Below the pieces are notes generated by a model. It saw nothing but the letters and a program-made list of their open reading frames with translations. It was not told the origin of the DNA and did not search any database. From Alloyangia pacifica (GTDB taxonomy: Bacteria; Pseudomonadota; Alphaproteobacteria; Rhodobacterales; Rhodobacteraceae): 64,000 bases of DNA. The stretch is taken from assembly GCF_900116195.1 (NCBI RefSeq), contig NZ_FOZW01000005.1:310001-374000 (forward strand). The letters are read 5' to 3'. The translations under genes and the position numbers were made by a program. Positions 53,870-63,884 of the stretch are shown piece after piece (the first letter of the stretch is position 1; each line of letters opens with the position of its first letter).

Positions 53870-55131
53870 CGCAGGGCCGATTTCATTGCTGTTTCGGGGA
53901 AGCAGGTGGCGGGCCGCCCCTGCGCTTCCTGCCAGCGGCCGATTGAGCGGCGGGTCTTGAATCCCGGCAGCCCGTCGGCCCCTCCCACGTCATGTCCCAT
54001 CCGTTCAAGCGCCCGCTGCATGGCGGCGACGTCCGAGCGGTAGAGCCCCCCGACCGTGCCCCAATGCGCGCTGAAATCGCCCACGCCGTACTGGATGCGA
54101 TCGCCCACGTGGCCGACGAAGAGCGCGTAGAGATCGCTCATGTTGTAGTCCTTCAGCACGTAGAAGTTGGGTGTGACGATGAACGCCGGCCCGTGCCGCC
54201 CGGCGGGCATCAGCAGGAAGCCCTCGCCGCGGCGTTCGTGCTCGGGGAAGGGGCGGCCCGAGATCCGGGTGATGCCGAGCTTTTCCCAGTCCGAGATGCG
54301 CTTGCCCTGATCGGGGCCCTCGAGCGTGCAGGACACGGAGGCCGGGACCCGGACCTCGAAACCCCAGTCGCGCCCGCTCTGCCAGCCGTGCTTGGCAAGG
54401 TAGGTGCCGATCGAGGCGATGGTGTCCGCCTCCGAGCGCCAGATGTCGGCATGGCCGTCGCCATTGCCGTCCGCAGCGTATTTCAGGAAGTTCGAGGGCA
54501 TGAACTGCGGCTGGCCGAGCGCCCCGGCCCAGGAGCTTTTCATCACCCCGGCCGGGGCATGACCCGCCTGCGCGATCTGCAGCGCGGCGATCAGCTCGTC
54601 GGTGAAATAGGCAGCGCGGGTGGACATGAAGCCCTTGGTGCCCAGCACCTCGAAGGCGCTGTGCGGGATCGCCACGCGGCCATAGCCGCTCTCGCGGCCC
54701 CAGATGCCGAGAATGATCCGCCCGGGCACGCCGGTGGCCTTTTCCGTCGCGGCGAGGGCTGAGGCATGCCGCCCGGCCATCTGCCGCCCGATGGAGGTCG
54801 CGCTGTCGATGGAGCCGCGGTTGAAGTATTTCGCAGGCTGGCCGAACTCGGCCTGTCGCTGCTGCCTGGGGGTCTCGGGCTTGGTGCCGGGAGGCACGAG
54901 GTCTGGCAGATCCCAGTTGAGATGCACGCCCGCAAAGGCCGACTCGAAGGTGCCGCGCGACACGCCCTTGCGCGCCGCCTGCGGCCAGACCGTCTGTTCC
55001 AGCCAGCCGCGGAATTGCCGTTCCACCGCGCTTCGGTCGAGAGCGAGGGCAGGGGAGGCGAGGCAGGCGCAGGCGAGGAGCCCGGCGGCGAGGGCGCGGC
55101 GCCATGCTTTGAATTGGAGGGGGCTGATCAT
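53866..55131 (-). CDS. Lytic murein transglycosylase, MltB family, 421 aa
   Basis: A signal sequence covers about residues 1-30 (ending SPALA). The catalytic domain has IILGIWGRESGYGRVA, where Glu is the catalytic acid, and GALGQPQFMPSNF, both typical of MltB. A peptidoglycan-binding domain of the PG_binding_1 type lies at the C-terminus (MQRALERMGHDVGGADGLPG). It cleaves the glycan backbone of the wall in the periplasm. It has no clear link to the formate dehydrogenase genes that lie next to it on the same strand. Confidence 0.92.
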   Translation of the reverse strand: MISPLQFKAWRRALAAGLLACACLASPALALDRSAVERQFRGWLEQTVWPQAARKGVSRGTFESAFAGVHLNWDLPDLVPPGTKPETPRQQRQAEFGQPAKYFNRGSIDSATSIGRQMAGRHASALAATEKATGVPGRIILGIWGRESGYGRVAIPHSAFEVLGTKGFMSTRAAYFTDELIAALQIAQAGHAPAGVMKSSWAGALGQPQFMPSNFLKYAADGNGDGHADIWRSEADTIASIGTYLAKHGWQSGRDWGFEVRVPASVSCTLEGPDQGKRISDWEKLGITRISGRPFPEHERRGEGFLLMPAGRHGPAFIVTPNFYVLKDYNMSDLYALFVGHVGDRIQYGVGDFSAHWGTVGGLYRSDVAAMQRALERMGHDVGGADGLPGFKTRRSIGRWQEAQGRPATCFPETAMKSALR

Positions 55132-55171
55132 GGGGACTCCGGAGGGCTGCTCGGGCGGGTTTTGACCCAGC

Positions 55172-56548
<1,377 letters not shown>

Positions 56549-56558
56549 GCGCTGGGGC

Positions 56559-56684
56559 TCAGTCGTGGCGGACGTTGGAGCTCGAATAGACGTCGGCGGA
56601 CGAGAAGCCCATCTCGTGCAGACCGAAATAGGCGGCGATGCCGATGACGATGATGGCGGCGAAGCCTGTGAACATGGCTTTCAT
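56559..56684 (-). CDS. 41-residue single-helix membrane microprotein in the formate dehydrogenase operon
   Basis: A small gene not obvious from length alone begins with an ATG after AGGAGAG, which overlaps the end of the WD40-cytochrome gene. The product has one membrane helix (about residues 5-21, GFAAIIVIGIAAYFG) and a short polar tail ending SSNVRHD. It is 10 bases from the next gene, and spacing, ribosome site and a sensible membrane protein sequence all support it. Single-helix subunits are common in membrane-bound oxidoreductases, so it may anchor or stabilise the formate dehydrogenase complex or the adjacent cytochrome. Function is not known. Confidence 0.75.
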   Translation of the reverse strand: MKAMFTGFAAIIVIGIAAYFGLHEMGFSSADVYSSSNVRHD

Positions 56685-56690
56685 ATGCGG

Positions 56691-57965
56691 TCACTCTCCT
56701 TTGGTGGCCTGTTTGAGGTAGTCTATCAGATCGGCCCGGTCGCTGCCGCCCGCGATCACCTGCATGGGCATCTTCGAGCCGGGAATGTAATGGTCCGGAC
56801 CCTGATCGAAAAGCGCGTCGATCGTGGCCTCGTTCCAAGTGATGTCGGATCCGTCCAGCGTGTCCGAATAGCTGTAGCCCGGCACGGTGCCCGCGCGGCG
56901 GCCGAAGACGCCGTGCAGCGTGGGGCCGGCCTTGCGCGAGGGGCCGGCGGTGAGCGCGTGGCAGATCGAGCATTTGCGCATGAATTGCCGCTCGCCGTTG
57001 GGCATGGTCTCGGCGGCGCGCAGGAAGCTGCGCGCACCGTCGATGCCGGGCTCGAAGACGTCAAGCGCCTCGACCGGCCAGGAATAGGCGGCGTCATCCA
57101 GCCCTCCGGCGTGGATCACCGTGCCATCGGGCGAGAAGGCCAGCGCCCAGACCGGCCCCTGCCGGGTGGCGCGGAAGTCGCGGGTGATCTGCCAGCTCTC
57201 GGTGTCGACGATCATGATGTAGCCCTCGCCGTCGCCGACGGCGAGCTGATGCGAGGGTGCATTGTAGGACATGGCAAGGATCGGGCGGCGGTCGAGCGTC
57301 AGGTCGGCGATCGGCGCGCCGGTCTGCAGGTCGATCACCCGGGTGCCGCCGTCGACCGCGCCATAGGCGATCCAGCCGGGGCCGAGCGCCAGCCGGTTGA
57401 TGCCGAAACCGTGCTGGACGAGGGCGACGGGCGCATCATCGGTCCCGAGGTCGTAGCGCAGCAAGGCGCCCGCCATGGTGGCGGCATAGAGCGTGTCGGC
57501 ACCATCGTACGCCACGGCGTTCACCCCGGCGCCGGGGGCGGGCAGCGCGGTGCCTTCGTCGCCGTCCAGAGACCAGAGCACGATGGAGCCGTCCCAGCTG
57601 CCGCTGGCGACGGTGCGACCGTTCGGTGAGACGGCGAGCGCCGCGACCTTGCCCTGATGCTGGCCGAGCACGCGCGGCGCTTCGCCCCAGACGCGTACCG
57701 CGAAATCGTCGCCGCCCGACACCAGGGTGCCCTCCGGACCCCAAGTCAGCGCGGTCACCGCCGCGGCGTGGCCCTCGAGCCAGCGCGGCATGCCGCCATC
57801 CCAGAGACCCACGGAATTGTCGAAACTGCCCGTCGCCACCTGCCCGGAAGGCGCGACGGCGATGCCCATGATCGGCCCGCCGTGACCTTTGAGCGTGGCG
57901 AACTCCTGCGCCGCCACGGGGGCGGCGCAGAGCATCAGGCTCAGGATGACGGCCAGGCGGCCCAT
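56691..57965 (-). CDS. WD40 beta-propeller fused to a class I cytochrome c, 424 aa
   Basis: A signal peptide (ending APVAAQ, about residue 20) sends the protein to the periplasm. The first 300 residues are WD40 repeats, with patterns such as GHGGPIMGIAVAPSGQVA and VALWD- or IVLW-like ends. The C-terminal 95 residues are a cytochrome c: heme motif CSICH at 332-336, GPTLHGVFGR after it, and a methionine ligand in GSKMPM. The gene starts 5 bases after the stop of the formate dehydrogenase gamma gene. It could take electrons from the enzyme or pass them to the respiratory chain; the propeller might dock it. This fusion is unusual among formate dehydrogenase partners. Confidence 0.88.
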   Translation of the reverse strand: MGRLAVILSLMLCAAPVAAQEFATLKGHGGPIMGIAVAPSGQVATGSFDNSVGLWDGGMPRWLEGHAAAVTALTWGPEGTLVSGGDDFAVRVWGEAPRVLGQHQGKVAALAVSPNGRTVASGSWDGSIVLWSLDGDEGTALPAPGAGVNAVAYDGADTLYAATMAGALLRYDLGTDDAPVALVQHGFGINRLALGPGWIAYGAVDGGTRVIDLQTGAPIADLTLDRRPILAMSYNAPSHQLAVGDGEGYIMIVDTESWQITRDFRATRQGPVWALAFSPDGTVIHAGGLDDAAYSWPVEALDVFEPGIDGARSFLRAAETMPNGERQFMRKCSICHALTAGPSRKAGPTLHGVFGRRAGTVPGYSYSDTLDGSDITWNEATIDALFDQGPDHYIPGSKMPMQVIAGGSDRADLIDYLKQATKGE

Positions 57966-57970
57966 CTGGA

Positions 57971-59179
57971 TTACTCCGCCGGTGTGGCCGACTTGCGGGC
58001 CTCTTCGGCTTCGCGCTCCTTCACCTTCTCGTACCAGATCGAGTGGTGCTGATGCGCCCAGTTCTCGTCGACCTGGCCGGAACCCATGGCGTCATAGGCG
58101 CCCTCCATGCCCACCGTGCCGATGTAGATGTGACCGATGATCACCGCCATCATCAGGAAGGCAACGATGGCGTGCCAGAGCTGCGCGAACTGCATCTCTT
58201 CCTGCGGGGCGAGGTGCACCGGGAAGGCGTCCATGCCGAACCAGCCCGGCACGCCCCAGTCGTTGAGCACCGAGAAGGTGTGCGAGAAGAGCGGCATGTC
58301 GAAGGGGAAGAGCAGCGAGAGCCCGGAGACCGAGACCGAGGCCCCAAGCACGATCACCCCCCAGAAGATGATCTTCTGGCCGGCGTTGAACTTCTTCGCG
58401 GGCGGGTGCTTGTTGCCGATGATGCCGCCGGCCTGCGCGAACCAGGTGATGTCGGTGCGGTCGGGGATGTTGTGCCAGACCCACATGACGAAAACCATGA
58501 TCAGCCCGAGCATGAAGGCCCAGCTGACGTTATTGTGGATGAATTTCGAGCCGGTGAGCAGCACCGAGTTGAACTCGTGCCCGAGCAGCGGGATCAGGAA
58601 CATCCGCCCGAACAGGGTAAACAGACCGGTGAAGGCCAGCAGCAGGAAAGATCCCGCCAGCGTCCAATGGGCGAAACGCTCGATCCACTGGAAGCGCTGT
58701 ACGGTGGAGCCCGTCTTGCCGCCGTCGATGCGGATGCGGCCGCGCAACAGGAAGAACACCGCCAGGATGCCGATGGTGCCGAGCAGCAGCCATCCGCCGT
58801 AGGTGGCCAGCGGGCCGCGGCGGAAGGTCAGCCACCACATGCCGCCGTCCTGGATCAGCACCTTGCCGTTGGGGTTGATGGTCGACGCGCGCACGTCGGC
58901 CTCGTTGTATCGCAGCGCGCGCCAGAGATCGGGGTCGGAGGCGCCGCCGAGCGTGCCCAGCTCGGGCGCGTCCGGGGCTTCGCCGCCGATGTTGTCGCGC
59001 CGGAAGCTGTCATCGACCTTGATGCCCGCCTGCCTGCGCATGATGTCCTCGAGCGTCTGCGCGCCGCCGGTGGCGGAGCGGTCGGGCTCGGGCGGAAGAA
59101 GGGTGCCCTGCGCCGCGACGCCCAGAGGGGCGGCGGTCATCAGGACCAGTGCGAAAAGTGCCAGCAGGTGGCGCAGCAT
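57971..59179 (-). CDS. Formate dehydrogenase gamma subunit (cytochrome b), 402 aa
   Basis: This is the membrane subunit that takes electrons from the beta subunit to quinone. It has a signal peptide (MLRHLLALFALVLMTAA), an extra N-terminal periplasmic region and then a four-helix di-heme core: RFAHWTLAGSFLLLAFTGLF, then a second helix with FMLGLIMVFVMWVWHN, and HAIVAFLMMAVIIGHIYIG, with the expected histidines. The ATG used follows GGAGACGACC; an in-frame ATG four codons upstream lacks a ribosome site. About 100 bases separate it from the beta gene. Confidence 0.93.
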   Translation of the reverse strand: MLRHLLALFALVLMTAAPLGVAAQGTLLPPEPDRSATGGAQTLEDIMRRQAGIKVDDSFRRDNIGGEAPDAPELGTLGGASDPDLWRALRYNEADVRASTINPNGKVLIQDGGMWWLTFRRGPLATYGGWLLLGTIGILAVFFLLRGRIRIDGGKTGSTVQRFQWIERFAHWTLAGSFLLLAFTGLFTLFGRMFLIPLLGHEFNSVLLTGSKFIHNNVSWAFMLGLIMVFVMWVWHNIPDRTDITWFAQAGGIIGNKHPPAKKFNAGQKIIFWGVIVLGASVSVSGLSLLFPFDMPLFSHTFSVLNDWGVPGWFGMDAFPVHLAPQEEMQFAQLWHAIVAFLMMAVIIGHIYIGTVGMEGAYDAMGSGQVDENWAHQHHSIWYEKVKEREAEEARKSATPAE

Positions 59180-59294
59180 GGTCGTCTCCATGAAGTAGGG
59201 TCACGCGAGAATCGCGCGGAACGGCGGCTGGCGCCGCCCCGCGCGGGTCTTCGTTGCGTTACCGGCGGACCCGAGGGGCCCGCCGACCTTTGGC

Positions 59295-59888
59295 TCAGTT
59301 GGCCTTTTCGTCGTAGGCGGTGCCCCAGCCCCAGGCGCCCGAGCCGAAGCCGCGGGCGACCACGCGCTCGCGGTAGATGGCCGACACTTCGTCGCCATCC
59401 CCGGCCAGCAGGGCCTTGGTCGAGCACATCTCGGCGCAGATGGGCAGCTTGCCCTCGGCGATCCGGTTGCGCCCGTACTTCTGGAACTCGGCTGCGGAAT
59501 TGTTCTCTTCCGGGCCGCCGTTGCAGAAGGTGCACTTGTCCATCTTGCCGCGGGAGCCGAAGTTGCCCGCCTGCGGGTACTGCGGCGCGCCGAAGGGGCA
59601 CGCGTAGAAGCAATAGCCGCAGCCGATGCACAGGTCCTTGGAGTGCAGCACCACACCGTCTTCAGTCTGGTAGAAGCAGTCCACAGGGCAGACGGCCATG
59701 CAGGGCGCGTCCGAGCAGTGCATGCAGGCGACCGAGATCGAGCGTTCGCCCGGCTGGCCGTCCTGAATGGTCACCACCCGGCGGCGGTTGATACCCCAAG
59801 GCACCTCGTGCTCGTTCTTGCACGCGGTGACGCAGGCGTTGCACTCGATGCAGCGTTCGGCATCGCAGAGGAATTTAGCTCGTGCCAT
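59295..59888 (-). CDS. fdh3B: Formate dehydrogenase FDH3 beta subunit (four 4Fe-4S clusters)
   Basis: The protein is an iron-sulfur electron carrier of 197 residues. Four cysteine groups are visible: CIECNACVTAC (residues 13-23), CMHCSDAPCMAVC, CIGCGYCFYAC, and CTFC with CAEMC further on, which supply four 4Fe-4S clusters. It passes electrons from the alpha subunit to the cytochrome b subunit. It lacks a membrane anchor, unlike FdnH. It follows the alpha gene by 12 bases. Confidence 0.95.
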   Translation of the reverse strand: MARAKFLCDAERCIECNACVTACKNEHEVPWGINRRRVVTIQDGQPGERSISVACMHCSDAPCMAVCPVDCFYQTEDGVVLHSKDLCIGCGYCFYACPFGAPQYPQAGNFGSRGKMDKCTFCNGGPEENNSAAEFQKYGRNRIAEGKLPICAEMCSTKALLAGDGDEVSAIYRERVVARGFGSGAWGWGTAYDEKAN

Positions 59889-59900
59889 GTCTCGCTCTCC

Positions 59901-62879
59901 TTACGCCGGCATGATCTTGCAGAGTGTGGCCTTGGTCTCCTGCATCTGCGTGACGGAGTCGTAGCCATAGGTCTGCGCGGTGTTGGTGGACTCGCCCAGC
60001 ACGATCGGATCCGCCCCGTCGGGATACTTCGAGCGCAGGTCCTCGCCCTCGAAATAGCCGCCGAAGTGGAAGGGCATGAAGGCAACGCCCTCGCCCACCC
60101 GCGGGGTGACCATGGCCATCACCTTGACCTTGCCGCCTTCCGGGCCTTCGACCCAGACGTCGGCCCCGTCACGCACACCGAGGTTGTTGGCGTCGCGCGG
60201 GTTGATCTCGATGAACATGTTCTGCTGGAGCTCGGCGAGCCACGGGTTGGACCGCGTCTCGTCGCCGCCACCCTCGTATTCGACCAGTCGGCCGGAGGTG
60301 AGGATGATCGGATAGTCCTTCGAGAAGTCGTTCTTCTGGATCGAGGCGTACATGGTCGGCACGCGCCAGAAGGTCTTGTCCTCGTAGGTCGGGTAGTCTT
60401 CCACCAGATCGCGCCGGTTGGTGTAGAGCGGCTCGCGGTGCACCGGGACCGGATCCGGGAAGGTCCAGACCACGCAGCGTGCCTTGGCGTTGCCGTAGGG
60501 GGCGCAGCCATGCTCGATCGCCACGCGCTGGATGCCGCCCGAAAGGTCGGTCTTCCAGTTCACGCCGCCGATCTTCTCGGCGAAGTCGGACGGGTAGGGA
60601 CCGGTCTGGTCCTGCTCGCCGACCTCGGTGTCGGTGCTGGGGCGCGCGTCGATGTAGCCCGCGACCCATTCGATCATCCGCCGCTCGTAGGGCGTCAGGT
60701 CCTTGTCCCAGCCCAGATCGATCAGCATCTGCATGGTGAACTCGGGGTAGCCATCCTCGATCTCGGACCCGACGGTATACGAGCCCTCGGCCAGCAGGTT
60801 CTCGCCATTGTATTCCACGCCGTAGCGGGCGCGGAACGGCAGGCCGCCGTCCTTCACCGGAAGCGACAGGTCGTAGAGGTTGGCCGAGCCCGGGTGGTTC
60901 ATCTCGGCGGTGCCCCAGCAGGGCCACGGCATGCCGTAGAAGTCGCCATCCGCAGGACCGCCGTTGGCACGCAGCGTGGTGCGGTCGAAGGTGTGCTGGT
61001 TGGCCATGTGCATCTTGAGCCGTTCCGGCGACTGGCCGGTATAGCCCACGGTCCACATGCCCTTGTTGAACTCGCGGGTCAGGTCCTCGAGCAGGGGCTC
61101 TTCGCCGTTCACCTCGATGTTGCGGAACAGACGGTCCGCAAAGCCGAACTTGGTGGCGAACTTGTGCATGATGATGTGGTCGGGGAGGGACTCGAAGAGC
61201 GGGTCCACGACCTTGTCACGCCACTGGATCGAGCGGTTCGACGCGGTCACCGAGCCGTAGGTCTCGAATTGCGTCGCGGCCGGCAGCAGGTAGGTGTTGT
61301 CGGTCCGGTCGTGCAGGATCGCCGAGACGGTGGGATAGGGGTCCACCACGACCAGCAGGTCGAGCTTCTCCATCGCCGTCTTCATTTCCTTGAGGCGGGT
61401 CTGCGAGTTCGGGGCGTGGCCCCAGAACACCATCGCGCGGGTGTTGTCGGGCTGTTCGAGGTTGTCCTTCGCCTCGAGCACACCGTCGATCCAGCGCGAG
61501 ACCGGGATGCCGGTCAGACCCATCATCTCCTTGTCCTTGCCGTCCTTGCCTTTCAGCATCGCGAAGCGGGACTTGAGCCAGTCGAGGTCCTCTTCCCAGA
61601 CGCGTGCCCAGTGCGCCCAAGCGCCCGCGGTCAGGCCGTAGTAGCCCGGCAGCGTGTCGGCGAGCACGCCGAGGTCGGTTGCACCCTGCACGTTGTCGTG
61701 GCCGCGGAAGATGTTGGTGCCGCCGCCGGCGGTGCCCATGTTCCCCAGCGCGAGCTGCAGGATGCAGTAGGCGCGGGTGTTGTTGTTGCCATTGGTGTGC
61801 TGGGTGCCGCCCATGCACCAGATCACGGTGCCCGGACGGTTGTTGGCCAGCGTCCGCGCCACGCGCTCGAGCTGGCTGCCCGGCACGCCGGTGACACGCT
61901 CGACCTCGTCCGGGGTCCAGTTGGCGACCTCGGTGCGGATCTCGTCCATGCCCCAGACACGGCTGCGGATGAAGTCCTTGTCTTCCCAGCCATTCTCGAA
62001 GATGTGCCAGAGCAGACCCCAGACCAGCGCCACGTCCGAACCCGGACGGAACCGCACGTATTCGTCCGCGTGGGCGGCGGTGCGGGTGAAGCGCGGATCG
62101 CAGACGATCAGCGGCGCGTTGTTCTGTTCCTTCGCCTTCAGCACGTGCTGCAGCGAGACAGGGTGCGCCTCGGCGGGGTTGCCGCCGATGATGAAGATCG
62201 CACGCGAGTTGTGGATGTCGTTGTAGGAGTTGGTCATGGCGCCGTAGCCCCATGTGTTCGCAACGCCGGCAACGGTGGTCGAGTGGCAGATACGGGCCTG
62301 GTGATCCACGTTGTTCGTGCCCCAGTAGGCGGCGAACTTGCGGAACAGGTAGGCCTGTTCGTTGCTGTGCTTGGCCGAGCCGAGCCAGTAGACAGAGTCA
62401 GGACCCGAGCTGTCGCGGATGTCCATCATCTGGTCGCCGATCTCGTTGATCGCCTGCTCCCAGGAGATGCGCTGCCATTCGCCGCCCACCTTTTTCATCG
62501 GGTACTTCAGGCGCCGCTCGCCATGCGCGTGCTCGCGCACCGAGGCGCCCTTGGCGCAATGCGAGCCGAGGTTGAACGGGCTGTCCCAGCCGGGCTCCTG
62601 CCCGATCCAGACGCCGCCCTGCACCTCTGCCATCACGGTACAGCCGACCGAGCAGTGGGTGCAGACGGATTTCACCGTCTTGATCTCGCCGCCGGTGGCG
62701 GTGGCCGCGGTGGCCTGGGTTACCGTACCTCCGGTGGCGGCCACGGCAGCAAGGCCGCCGATCGCCAGACCGGACCCGCGCAGGAAGGCGCGACGGTCAA
62801 CCGAAGTGTTCGCCACTTCGGAAAGGATACTTGTCCGCTGGGGGCGTCGCGCAACCCCGTTGGTCTTTTTCCTCAACAT
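59901..62879 (-). CDS. fdhA: Formate dehydrogenase alpha subunit, molybdenum or tungsten type, 992 aa
   Basis: This is the catalytic subunit. A Tat signal with Arg29-Arg30 (DRRAFLRGSG) sends it to the periplasm. One 4Fe-4S cluster is bound by Cys73, Cys76, Cys80 and Cys108. The metal-ligand residue is a plain cysteine, Cys198 (ARICHSTTVAG), encoded by TGC, so it is not a selenoprotein. The rest shows the molybdopterin-binding oxidoreductase pattern. A ribosome site GGGAGAGAG precedes the ATG. The neighbouring tup genes make tungsten a plausible metal. Gene order accessory-chaperone-Tat-alpha-beta-gamma is usual in Rhodobacteraceae. Confidence 0.95.
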   Translation of the reverse strand: MLRKKTNGVARRPQRTSILSEVANTSVDRRAFLRGSGLAIGGLAAVAATGGTVTQATAATATGGEIKTVKSVCTHCSVGCTVMAEVQGGVWIGQEPGWDSPFNLGSHCAKGASVREHAHGERRLKYPMKKVGGEWQRISWEQAINEIGDQMMDIRDSSGPDSVYWLGSAKHSNEQAYLFRKFAAYWGTNNVDHQARICHSTTVAGVANTWGYGAMTNSYNDIHNSRAIFIIGGNPAEAHPVSLQHVLKAKEQNNAPLIVCDPRFTRTAAHADEYVRFRPGSDVALVWGLLWHIFENGWEDKDFIRSRVWGMDEIRTEVANWTPDEVERVTGVPGSQLERVARTLANNRPGTVIWCMGGTQHTNGNNNTRAYCILQLALGNMGTAGGGTNIFRGHDNVQGATDLGVLADTLPGYYGLTAGAWAHWARVWEEDLDWLKSRFAMLKGKDGKDKEMMGLTGIPVSRWIDGVLEAKDNLEQPDNTRAMVFWGHAPNSQTRLKEMKTAMEKLDLLVVVDPYPTVSAILHDRTDNTYLLPAATQFETYGSVTASNRSIQWRDKVVDPLFESLPDHIIMHKFATKFGFADRLFRNIEVNGEEPLLEDLTREFNKGMWTVGYTGQSPERLKMHMANQHTFDRTTLRANGGPADGDFYGMPWPCWGTAEMNHPGSANLYDLSLPVKDGGLPFRARYGVEYNGENLLAEGSYTVGSEIEDGYPEFTMQMLIDLGWDKDLTPYERRMIEWVAGYIDARPSTDTEVGEQDQTGPYPSDFAEKIGGVNWKTDLSGGIQRVAIEHGCAPYGNAKARCVVWTFPDPVPVHREPLYTNRRDLVEDYPTYEDKTFWRVPTMYASIQKNDFSKDYPIILTSGRLVEYEGGGDETRSNPWLAELQQNMFIEINPRDANNLGVRDGADVWVEGPEGGKVKVMAMVTPRVGEGVAFMPFHFGGYFEGEDLRSKYPDGADPIVLGESTNTAQTYGYDSVTQMQETKATLCKIMPA

Positions 62880-63003
62880 GTTTCTCTCTCCCCTTGCGCG
62901 CTAGGCCCCCGCATGGTGCCTGGCTTGCTTGGTGTTGATCGGGTGCCTTGGACAGTCGGGCGTCACGCAACCAGTCGTCCTTGGCGGGAAGTGCTGCGTC
63001 CGG

Positions 63004-63198
63004 TCAGAACCGGGCGGCGGCGTAGTAGGCGCGCGTGTGCGCGGTGTCCTGCATCTTGTTCGACGACAGGTCGGGCTCTGCGGCTTCCGCCTCGGTCCCG
63101 GTGGTGGTCGCCACGGCGACCGCCGCGAGCGGCGCTGCCGTCGAGGCCAGTTTCAGGAAGTCGCGGCGGCTGGTCGCCTCCTCGTCTTTCCGCTTCAT
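63004..63198 (-). CDS. Small Tat-signal protein of the formate dehydrogenase region, 64 aa
   Basis: The protein has a twin-arginine signal (SRRDFLKLAS, residues 10-19) and an AEA cleavage site, then only about 25 residues (EPDLSSNKMQDTAHTRAYYA). It matches the formate dehydrogenase region Tat target group that occurs just ahead of the alpha subunit. Its role is not known; a small subunit or a helper for export is likely. It lies between the TorD-like chaperone and the alpha gene in the operon. A longer frame over it is a shadow of the chaperone gene. Confidence 0.85.
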   Translation of the reverse strand: MKRKDEEATSRRDFLKLASTAAPLAAVAVATTTGTEAEAAEPDLSSNKMQDTAHTRAYYAAARF

Positions 63199-63248
63199 CG
63201 AGAGACCTCCTCTCTCAGGGTTGCGGCGGTTGCCCGCCATTGTGCGGA

Positions 63249-63884
63249 TCACTCCGCGCTCATCCGGAAGGCTTCGGTCTCGATCTCCATGAAGGCCCGG
63301 CCGAGACGTCCGACCGGGGCGTAGAAGACCGAGTTCTTGGCGCCTTCGAGATCCGAATAGAAATGGCTCGCCCAGGGGGCGATGTGCTTGTTGAAGAAGC
63401 TCTTTTGCTGGCCGACCGTGGCCGGAGTGCCGAAACGGCCGACGATCATCGCGCCCATCATCTCCATCAGCGAGGCGATGTTGTCCTCGGGCTCGAAGAC
63501 GTTCTCGGCGCGGGCGAGGCCGCGGGCGGTCATGTCCTGGCGCAGCAGTGCCAGCGGCTTCTCGTTCAGGAAGCCCGTCAGGTAGTAGGAGGCGTAGGGC
63601 AGCAGCTCGCCCCGGCCGAGGCCGATGAACAGCCGGTTGTATTCGCTCTCCACTGCCTTGGGCTTCGAGATCTTGGCGACCTTGGACAGGGTCGTGACCG
63701 CCTCGCCGATCGGGGTGGCATCTCCGGTCAGCCCGGCGCATTGGTCAATCAGCCCCTGGTCAGCGGGCCGGGCGAGGATCAGCCCGAGGAAGTTGTAGAG
63801 ATCGGCGCGGAGGCGATCCTCCTCGGCGATCTTCGGGGCAGTGGCTTGTGCGGCTGCGGTCATGTTGCTCTCGTCGGTCATCAT
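63249..63884 (-). CDS. TorD/DmsD-family molybdoenzyme chaperone, 211 aa
   Basis: The family is recognised by its all-helical pattern and by the motif FEPEDNIASLMEMMG (about residues 130-144), a variant of EPxDHI. It should bind the alpha subunit's Tat signal and keep it from export until the metal cofactor is in. The start ATG overlaps the stop of the upstream gene (TGATG), so the two are coupled. A second ATG directly after the first is also possible. Confidence 0.88.
   Translation of the reverse strand: MMTDESNMTAAAQATAPKIAEEDRLRADLYNFLGLILARPADQGLIDQCAGLTGDATPIGEAVTTLSKVAKISKPKAVESEYNRLFIGLGRGELLPYASYYLTGFLNEKPLALLRQDMTARGLARAENVFEPEDNIASLMEMMGAMIVGRFGTPATVGQQKSFFNKHIAPWASHFYSDLEGAKNSVFYAPVGRLGRAFMEIETEAFRMSAE

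Noticed and set aside
62262-62300. Selenocysteine in the formate dehydrogenase alpha subunit
   Set aside because: The metal-ligand codon at residue 198 is TGC (Cys), not TGA, so no selenocysteine insertion is needed.
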